From the NCBI GenBank assembly GCA_036443405.1, contig JAZFYD010000045.1, forward strand, positions 1-11,694: a stretch of DNA of 11,694 nucleotides, given 5' to 3'. The notes below the pieces were generated by a model. That model saw nothing but the letters and a program-made list of their open reading frames with translations, was not told where the DNA came from and searched no databases. Shown here in pieces: positions 7,082 to 11,694 of the stretch (position 1 is its first letter; each line of letters starts with the position of its first letter). This stretch comes from JAZFYD01 sp036443405. Lineage in GTDB: Bacteria; Planctomycetota; PLA2. A program made the position numbers and the translations under genes.

Positions 7082-7936
7082 ATGACGACGAGCAAGGTCC
7101 AAACGGAACCGGATTCGAGAGAAAACGAAACGGCCCACGCCAGTTCGCACCGGCCGTGGCAGCTTCGGATGCTCGATGTCAGTCTCAAAAAGAAACAGAA
7201 GCTGAATGCGCTTCTGCGCCATCTCGGATCGACCAGCGGCCGCTGCCTGCTCGTGACCTGCGGCGACAACAACGGCTCGTTGAACTACCGGATCCGGGAA
7301 ACCGGAGGGAACTGGACCTTCTGCGATCTGGAGCCGCAAAACGTGGCCGAGATGTCGGAACTCCTCGGTCAAGAGGTCGCGCATGTCCCGAACCCCGCGG
7401 TGCTCCGTTACGCCGACGGCGAATTCGACACGATCGTCACGATCGATTGCCAGGAGCACCTGGCGGATCCGCGCCCCTTCAACAAGGAGATCGCGCGGCT
7501 ACTGAAACCGGGCGGACGCGCGATCCTGACGGTGCCCAACGGCAATGAGAAGAAGCTCGCGGTGCGGCTCAAGAACCTGGTCGGCATGTCCAAGGAGTCT
7601 TACGGCCACCACGTCGTCGGTTACGACGTGCCGGAGATGGAAGCGCAAGCGCGCGAGGCCGGCCTCGAACCGACGGCGAACTCGTCGTATTCGCGCACGT
7701 TTACCGAGTTGATCGAGCTCTGCATCAATCTCATGTACGTGAAGGTGCTGTCGCGGAAGAAGAGCGGCCACGGCCCGATCGCCCCCGCCTCCAGCCGGGA
7801 CCTCGAGAAGATCGAGAAGATCTACAGGGTCTACCGCCTCGCGTACCCCGTGCTCCGCGCGCTTTCGACCCTCGATGTGCTGGTGCCCTTCGGGCGCGGC
7901 TACGCGGTCGTCGTCGAGAGCCGGAAACCTGCATGA
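7082..7936 (+). CDS. Class I SAM-dependent methyltransferase with divergent motif I
   Basis: A 284-residue methyltransferase-fold protein. The glycine loop is unusual: VTCGDNNGS (58-66) instead of the common GxGxG. Acidic D82 follows at the end of strand 2 (FCDLEP), then FDTIVTIDCQEHLADP (115-130), which matches the EH-x-x-DP motif 4 region, and LKPGGRAILTVPN (141-153). The C-terminal half contains a hydrophobic stretch around 209-223 and a conserved-looking FGRGYAVVVE end (270-279). I take ATG 7082 as the start: it is preceded by AAGGA at very close spacing. An in-frame ATG at 7013 would add 23 Arg-rich residues and cannot be excluded. The stop overlaps the next start by four bases (ATGA, 7933-7936), so it is coupled to the SDR gene. 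It probably methylates a sugar or glycolipid made by the locus. It is not closely similar to the tandem methyltransferases at 3728-4968. Confidence 0.8.
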   Translation: MTTSKVQTEPDSRENETAHASSHRPWQLRMLDVSLKKKQKLNALLRHLGSTSGRCLLVTCGDNNGSLNYRIRETGGNWTFCDLEPQNVAEMSELLGQEVAHVPNPAVLRYADGEFDTIVTIDCQEHLADPRPFNKEIARLLKPGGRAILTVPNGNEKKLAVRLKNLVGMSKESYGHHVVGYDVPEMEAQAREAGLEPTANSSYSRTFTELIELCINLMYVKVLSRKKSGHGPIAPASSRDLEKIEKIYRVYRLAYPVLRALSTLDVLVPFGRGYAVVVESRKPA

Positions 7937-8907
7937 GAACGCTCGTCACCGGAGCCGCCGGTTTCATCGGTGCGTCTCTCGCAAAGGACCGTGTGCGGCG
8001 CGGCGACGACGTGGTCGTCTTCGACCGCAAGTCCATCGAGTGGCCGGGCGTGGCCGAAGCGCACGTCGCCGATCTGGGTGACGAGGCGGCGCTCAAGCGC
8101 GCGCTCGTCGGCGTCGATGTCGTTCAGAACCTCGCGGCGGCGCACCTGGATCAGAGTACGCCGGACGCCGAGTACCGCCGGGTCAACGTGGACGCGGTGC
8201 GCACGCTTGTCGCACTCGCGAAGGAAGCCGGCGTGCGCCGGTTCGTGCAGTGTTCGAGCGTCGGTGTCTTCGGCAGCGTCGAGGATCCGCCGGCGGCCGA
8301 AGACGCCGACAAGAATCCCGCCAGCATCTACGAGAACACGAAGCTCGCGGGCGAGCGGGCCGCTCTGGAGGAGGGCGGCCGCGTCGGACTCGACGTCGTC
8401 GTCGTCCGGCCGGCCTGGGTCTACGGGCCTGGCTGCCCGCGGACACGCCGGCTTCTGCGCATGATCGCGAAAGGACGCTTTCTCTACTTCGGGTCGGGCC
8501 GCATCCTGCGCCATCCGATTCACATCGACGACATGCTGCAGGGGTTTGATCTCGCGGGCACGACGGGCCCCGCGGGCGCCATCTACAACATCGCCGGCCC
8601 GGACAGCGTTCCGCTCAGCGCGCTGGTCGACGCCGCGGCCAAAGCACTGGAAGTGCGTGCGCCGCGCCTGAAGGTGCCGTTCGCCGTCGGTTGGTGCGCC
8701 GCCGTGGTTGGTGAGACGCTCCTCAAACCGTTCGGCCGCACGTCCCCAATCACGCGGCGCAGCCTGTGCTTTTTCGGCAGCGTGAACTCGTACTCGATCG
8801 AAGCAGCACGACGCGAACTCGGTTACGCACCCGTCGTCGGGCTCGGCGAGGGCATGAAGCGCGTGGTCACGGAACTCGGCGGGCGCGCGGGCGTCCTCGG
8901 TTCGTAG
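7933..8907 (+). CDS. NAD-dependent epimerase/dehydratase (extended SDR)
   Basis: A 324-residue extended short-chain dehydrogenase/reductase, the family that includes nucleotide-sugar epimerases, dehydratases and reductases. The N-terminal TGAAGFIG (6-13) is the NAD(P)-binding loop and D31 at the end of strand 2 (VVFDRK) favours NAD. The active site is CSSVGVFG (107-114, Ser108/Ser109) with YENTK (133-137, catalytic Tyr and Lys). VVVRPAWVYGPG (156-167) and RHPIHIDDM (193-201) are the usual substrate-domain motifs. Length is normal. The ATG overlaps the upstream methyltransferase stop by four bases, so both are likely made from one transcript. It ends 21 bases from the convergent HEAT-like gene. 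It most likely makes or modifies a nucleotide sugar for the glycan; 3-beta-hydroxysteroid-dehydrogenase-like substrates are an alternative for this subgroup. Confidence 0.9.
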   Translation: MRTLVTGAAGFIGASLAKDRVRRGDDVVVFDRKSIEWPGVAEAHVADLGDEAALKRALVGVDVVQNLAAAHLDQSTPDAEYRRVNVDAVRTLVALAKEAGVRRFVQCSSVGVFGSVEDPPAAEDADKNPASIYENTKLAGERAALEEGGRVGLDVVVVRPAWVYGPGCPRTRRLLRMIAKGRFLYFGSGRILRHPIHIDDMLQGFDLAGTTGPAGAIYNIAGPDSVPLSALVDAAAKALEVRAPRLKVPFAVGWCAAVVGETLLKPFGRTSPITRRSLCFFGSVNSYSIEAARRELGYAPVVGLGEGMKRVVTELGGRAGVLGS

Positions 8908-8928
8908 GTCCGGCGGGCGCGGTGAGCG

Positions 8929-9903
8929 TCAACTCGCCTTTTTCTTCGCCTTCCGCTTCGCCTTCCGCGCCGCGGCTTCCTCGGCCTTTCGGCGGCGGTT
9001 TTCGATCTTGGCCCTGAAGTCGGGCAGCTCGCCTTTTGCCCTGCGCGCCGCGGCGTCCGCGTCCTTGCCTTCCTGCATCGCGATCGTCCGATGCACCATG
9101 ACGTAATTCTCGACGAGCCAGTCCTCGAAGTCCGCGTAGGTGTCGAAATCCTCACCCGAGAGGGCCTTCATGCAGCGGCGAAGCGCCTGCGCAAGGTTGC
9201 GCATGTTCTTCTTGCCACCGCCGCCGCCGCCGCCGCCACCGCCGCCGCCCGCGTTGTTGGCTCTCCACTGCGCCTCGGCCGCCCGCTGGTCGGCGTCCCC
9301 GGACGCGCCCGTGTCCACGGTCACCTCGGGTCCGGTATCCCAGCTGCTCCCCTTCGGCACGGCTTCCTTGTACATCTTCATGAGTATGAAGATCGGGCGG
9401 AAGTCCTTGTTGGAACCGATGAGGTCGATCGCGCGAATGGAGACGGCGTTGCGATCGTCGTTGAGGCACTTCTCGAGTTTCGGCCAGTAACCGAGATAAC
9501 GGAGCTCTCGCCAACCGTCGAGCGTCGCGGCGATCACGAGGTCGTGTTTGTAGTTCCGCTCGAAGCTGGTCATCAGCGTCTTGCCGGCGCGTGCGGTGTT
9601 GTGCCCCTGGCCACCGAGTGCCATCGCCGCGACGTTGCGAACCTCGGGCTTCCCCTTCTTGAGCAACTTGGCGAGCTGCTGGATCACGAGATCGTTCGGT
9701 ACGTCATGCAGGTCGTACACCGCGCTCTGTTGGGCGCCGACATCCTTGGTCTTGAACGCCTCCTTGAACGCGTTCAACGCCTGTTGGGCATCCTCGTCCG
9801 GGACCGCCACAACCGGTGCGGGTTTCGCTTTCTCCTCGCCGCCGACGACGATCGTCGCCAGGGCGAGCAAGCCGGTCATGCTGATCAGGGCGAGTTTTCG
9901 CAT
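8929..9903 (-). CDS. Exported HEAT-like protein with 12-glycine linker and basic C-terminal tail
   Basis: A 324-residue protein that I do not recognise as a named family. A signal peptide is likely (MRKL followed by a hydrophobic core to about 20, with no ideal AxA site). Residues about 38-185 are alpha-helical and HEAT/Armadillo-like (for example DLVIQQLAKLLKKGKPEVRN, 71-90, and AVSIRAIDLIGS, 153-164). Then come a charged low-complexity linker, 12 consecutive glycines (219-230), a helical segment with LSGEDFDTYADFEDW (248-262), and a Lys/Arg/Ala-rich tail (303-324). ATG 9903 is chosen over the TTG at 9915 because GGAGG lies five bases upstream. It follows the VWA gene by 62 bases on the same strand and the two share a motif and tail style, which suggests a common role, probably in the cell envelope. 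A scaffold or protein-binding function is inferred from the fold only. Confidence 0.75.
   Translation of the reverse strand: MRKLALISMTGLLALATIVVGGEEKAKPAPVVAVPDEDAQQALNAFKEAFKTKDVGAQQSAVYDLHDVPNDLVIQQLAKLLKKGKPEVRNVAAMALGGQGHNTARAGKTLMTSFERNYKHDLVIAATLDGWRELRYLGYWPKLEKCLNDDRNAVSIRAIDLIGSNKDFRPIFILMKMYKEAVPKGSSWDTGPEVTVDTGASGDADQRAAEAQWRANNAGGGGGGGGGGGGKKNMRNLAQALRRCMKALSGEDFDTYADFEDWLVENYVMVHRTIAMQEGKDADAAARRAKGELPDFRAKIENRRRKAEEAAARKAKRKAKKKAS
9214..9249. repeat. Twelve-unit GCC/ACC trinucleotide repeat encoding polyglycine
   Basis: Ten GCC and two ACC triplets in a row (GGC and GGT glycine codons on the minus strand) lie inside the HEAT-like gene. The longest uninterrupted run is six GCC units. 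Such tracts can change length by replication slippage in multiples of three, which would alter linker length without breaking the frame. Confidence 0.85.
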
Positions 9904-9908
9904 GGCTA

Positions 9909-9931
9909 CCTCCAAAGGGGAATTCTATCCC
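9909..9931 (-). promoter_or_regulatory. Candidate -10 (TAGAAT) and strong Shine-Dalgarno for the HEAT-like gene
   Basis: On the minus strand TAGAAT (9927 to 9922) is flanked by GGGA and TCCC as a short inverted repeat. GGAGG (9913 to 9909) follows, five bases before the ATG at 9903. A transcript starting 6-7 bases after the hexamer would have a leader of about 12 bases holding just this ribosome site. No convincing -35 box is seen. The Shine-Dalgarno is solid; the promoter is a guess supported by the same hexamer at 5057 and 11507. Confidence 0.4.
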
Positions 9932-9965
9932 AATCGGGAGCCATCGAGCGCGCCCGCCCGGGCCC

Positions 9966-11498
9966 TCAATTTCCCGGCTTCTTGCGGCGTTTCTTGTCCC
10001 GCATCGCCTTTAGCTGGGCGAGCTTGAACTTCCGTTTCTTCTCGGGCCAAAAGTCCAAATCCTGCGGCTCGGCGGTGTCGCCGTGCTGCTGCGCGTGCTG
10101 GTAGAGCGCGGCGCTGTCTTCCGCCAGCCACCTCATCAGTCGGAACGCGTGGTTGTGCAGCCCGATCGTGTGGATCTTGAGGGACCGCGGCAGGCCAACC
10201 TGCCAGGCGAGGTCGCGAATCTCCTCGGACTTGTTCGTCATCGCGCCGGCCGTCGGAAGCCCGTCCGTCACAAAAACGATCGTGTCGCACCCTTTTGTGA
10301 AGTTCGTGTCCGGGTCGCCGGACTTGAAAAATCCCCAGGCGGCGCCGAGGGCGGCGGCCATGTCGGTGGAACCCTGGACGTGGATGCCCTCCTTCATCTG
10401 GGCGAGGATCGTGTCGCGTTGTTTGGCGTTGTTTTTCGAGAAGCGCGTGCGCTCCTCGGGCCGCACCTGCAGCTTGTTCGAGAAGAAGACGAACCCGACC
10501 TCGGTGGTCGGCGGCAATGCGTTCAGGCAGCGCTTCAGGTTCGCGCGCACGAGTTGCCACTTCGTTTTCACGGAGAAGAAGTCCGGCGTCCGCTCGGGCG
10601 GGCTCTTTTGGCGTTCGCTTTCGACGTCGATGCGCCACGTGTTGTCCATGTCGCCGGACGAATCGATGCAGAACACGACGCGGTCGCCCAGCACCGGAAC
10701 CTGAAAAAACCAACCCGGTTGGGGCACGGGCCCCTTGACCTTCGGGATCGCACGCCCCCACGGGTTCTTGAGCCCCTCGGGAACGCTCTGGATCCGCTCC
10801 TCGTACCAGGCCTTCCATTCCGCGGGATCGCAGCCGAACTTCTCCAACGAGAGTTTCTGGATCGTGCGCCAGGCCTCGTAGCGAACCCGGGCGCTCTTGT
10901 CCGCGCAGAACAGCGGAAAGACCACCGGGAGATCCGAGTGGAAGTTCATCTCGTGGATGGACCGAAGCGCTGCGGCACGCACGTGCCACGATTTGTGTTT
11001 CAGCGCGGCCTTGACCTTGTTCCGCAGATCGGTGTCCTTCTGGACGCCCGCCGCGCGGCATGCCGAAACGACGACACCGGGTTTCTTGTCCTGCAACCCC
11101 CTGTGAATCGGCCCGCGCGCGGTCTCGGTGCGGTTCTTTGCAAACGCCTGCAGCGCGATCGCACGGCGCCACCAGTCCTTCTTGAACCGCTTGTCGTAGG
11201 TCGCCACCATCGCCTGGATGGTCTCCGGACGTTTGTAGGTCTGCAGGACCAGGATCGCCTCGCGCACGACGTGGGCCGAGTGCTCGCCGAGAACCGGGCG
11301 TTCGAGCAGCCACTGCGCCGCCTCCGGCATGTCGAGGTCCTTGAAGCTCCGCACGATGAGGACGCGCTCGGCGGCCTCGACGGCGTTCTCCCACTCGCGC
11401 TTCACTTCGGATTCGTAGAACCGCTCCCACTTTTCGTTGGCGGAGACGTTTGCCGTCAGGAGGAGCCAAACGGGAAGGGCGCGCCTGAGGATTCCCAT
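9966..11498 (-). CDS. Exported HEAT-like protein with C-terminal von Willebrand A domain
   Basis: A 510-residue predicted secreted protein. ATG 11498 gives a signal peptide MGILRRALPVWLLLTANVSA with a cleavage-like VSA site at 18-20. The open frame extends 59 codons further upstream, but that part runs across the divergent gene and has no signal peptide, so I reject it. Residues about 60-215 are HEAT-like helices (for example SWHVRAAALRSIHEM, 170-184), followed by FGCDPAEWKAWYEER (221-235). From memory, a similar FG-x-D-x-x-x-W-x-x-W motif follows HEAT repeats in many planctomycete proteins. The VWA domain (about 272-470) has metal-site motifs DSSGD (279-283), GSTD (T378) and VTDG (D412); the usual DxSxS is DxSxD here. 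A Lys/Arg-rich tail ends the protein. A role in divalent-cation-dependent protein binding at the cell envelope is inferred. No Shine-Dalgarno is visible, so initiation may be leaderless. Confidence 0.82.
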   Translation of the reverse strand: MGILRRALPVWLLLTANVSANEKWERFYESEVKREWENAVEAAERVLIVRSFKDLDMPEAAQWLLERPVLGEHSAHVVREAILVLQTYKRPETIQAMVATYDKRFKKDWWRRAIALQAFAKNRTETARGPIHRGLQDKKPGVVVSACRAAGVQKDTDLRNKVKAALKHKSWHVRAAALRSIHEMNFHSDLPVVFPLFCADKSARVRYEAWRTIQKLSLEKFGCDPAEWKAWYEERIQSVPEGLKNPWGRAIPKVKGPVPQPGWFFQVPVLGDRVVFCIDSSGDMDNTWRIDVESERQKSPPERTPDFFSVKTKWQLVRANLKRCLNALPPTTEVGFVFFSNKLQVRPEERTRFSKNNAKQRDTILAQMKEGIHVQGSTDMAAALGAAWGFFKSGDPDTNFTKGCDTIVFVTDGLPTAGAMTNKSEEIRDLAWQVGLPRSLKIHTIGLHNHAFRLMRWLAEDSAALYQHAQQHGDTAEPQDLDFWPEKKRKFKLAQLKAMRDKKRRKKPGN

Positions 11499-11501
11499 CG
11501 G

Positions 11502-11517
11502 GTCAGATTCTACTGAC
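11502..11517 (-). promoter_or_regulatory. Inverted repeat GTCAG-N6-CTGAC around a TAGAAT -10-like hexamer
   Basis: A perfect 5-bp inverted repeat surrounds TAGAAT (11512 to 11507 on the minus strand) in the 58-base region between the divergent VWA gene and the gene starting at 11557. The hexamer ends eight bases before the VWA gene's ATG, the spacing expected if transcription begins at or next to the start codon. It could be a -10 element overlapped by an operator, or chance. Confidence 0.35.
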
Positions 11518-11556
11518 AATGGCGTGACCCCCTGGAAGTATCGTCGAGGATCCACC

Positions 11557-11694
11557 ATGCCGGTTCGCCAAAACTGCCTACTCGTTCTCTGGCTCTGCGT
11601 ACTCGTTCCCTTTGTGGGCGCGACAGCGGCCGCCGAGGAGTCCGCCGATGTCACCCTCGAACTTCGGGACAGCAAGAGTCCGCCGCGAATGCCG
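11557..11694 (+). CDS. 5' end of an unidentified exported protein (partial)
   Basis: ATG 11557 is preceded by GAGGA with six bases of spacing and opens a frame that runs off the window after 46 codons. The product begins MPVRQNCLLVLWLCVLVPF and continues VGATAAAEESADVTLELRD. That is a clear signal peptide with a likely cleavage at the ATAAA/EE boundary (about residue 26), followed by a short acidic stretch. It is divergent from the VWA gene and may share regulation with it. Too little is present to identify a family. Confidence 0.7.
   Translation, partial: MPVRQNCLLVLWLCVLVPFVGATAAAEESADVTLELRDSKSPPRMP

Noticed and set aside
9925..11469. A 514-codon minus-strand open frame overlapping the VWA gene in another phase
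   Set aside because: Arg/Gly-rich composition without domains; out of phase with the VWA motifs.
10083..11516. A 477-codon plus-strand open frame opposite the VWA gene
   Set aside because: It is a shadow: the minus-strand frame has HEAT and VWA motifs and a signal peptide, and this one has none.
11499..11675. Longer start for the VWA protein
   Set aside because: It crosses the divergent gene at 11557 and has no signal peptide, whereas the ATG at 11498 gives a clean one.

Overview
The window is a GC-rich (by eye mid-60s percent), densely packed bacterial segment with no RNA genes, insertion sequences or CRISPR arrays that I could see. The taxon is most likely Planctomycetota or a similar phylum with many secreted proteins. 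This rests on two adjacent exported HEAT-like proteins (one with a VWA domain), a W-x-x-W motif following the HEAT-like part, and the GC-rich surface-glycan genes. It is inference, not proof.

Layout. Positions 1-50 hold the first codons of a possible minus-strand gene leaving the window. Positions 130-1937 (+) are a coupled pair: a YdjC/ChbG/HpnK-type carbohydrate deacetylase and a multi-spanning LPG-synthase-TM/flippase-like membrane protein. They converge on a minus-strand operon (4968 to 1999): a methyltransferase with a large internal deletion, an intact paralogous methyltransferase, and a NodU/CmcH-type O-carbamoyltransferase, all joined by short overlaps. From 5137 on the plus strand come a lipoprotein glycoside-hydrolase-like protein (InlB-type repeat, DUF5060, barrel, collagen-binding-like C-terminus), a third SAM methyltransferase and an extended SDR (NAD-dependent epimerase/dehydratase). 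Together 130-8907 reads as part of a surface polysaccharide or glycolipid locus: sugar nucleotide modification (SDR), deacetylation, O-methylation and O-carbamoylation, a lipid or glycan-carrier membrane protein, and a surface glycosidase. No glycosyltransferase, polymerase or ABC exporter is in the window, so the main assembly genes would lie outside it.

The right part (8929-11498, minus) is a different module: two exported HEAT-like proteins with lysine-rich C-terminal tails, one with a 12-glycine linker and one with a C-terminal von Willebrand A domain. The start of a third exported protein (11557 onward, plus) diverges from them.

The observations most worth a second look are: (a) the in-frame loss of about 118 residues from the first of two tandem methyltransferases, with reading frame and coupling preserved; (b) an Asp in the carbamoyltransferase where family members normally have the N-terminal catalytic-site His, one base away from a His codon; (c) the paired HEAT-like/VWA secreted proteins that share a short motif and a basic tail; and (d) three intergenic TAGAAT elements, each flanked by a short inverted repeat, just upstream of genes.
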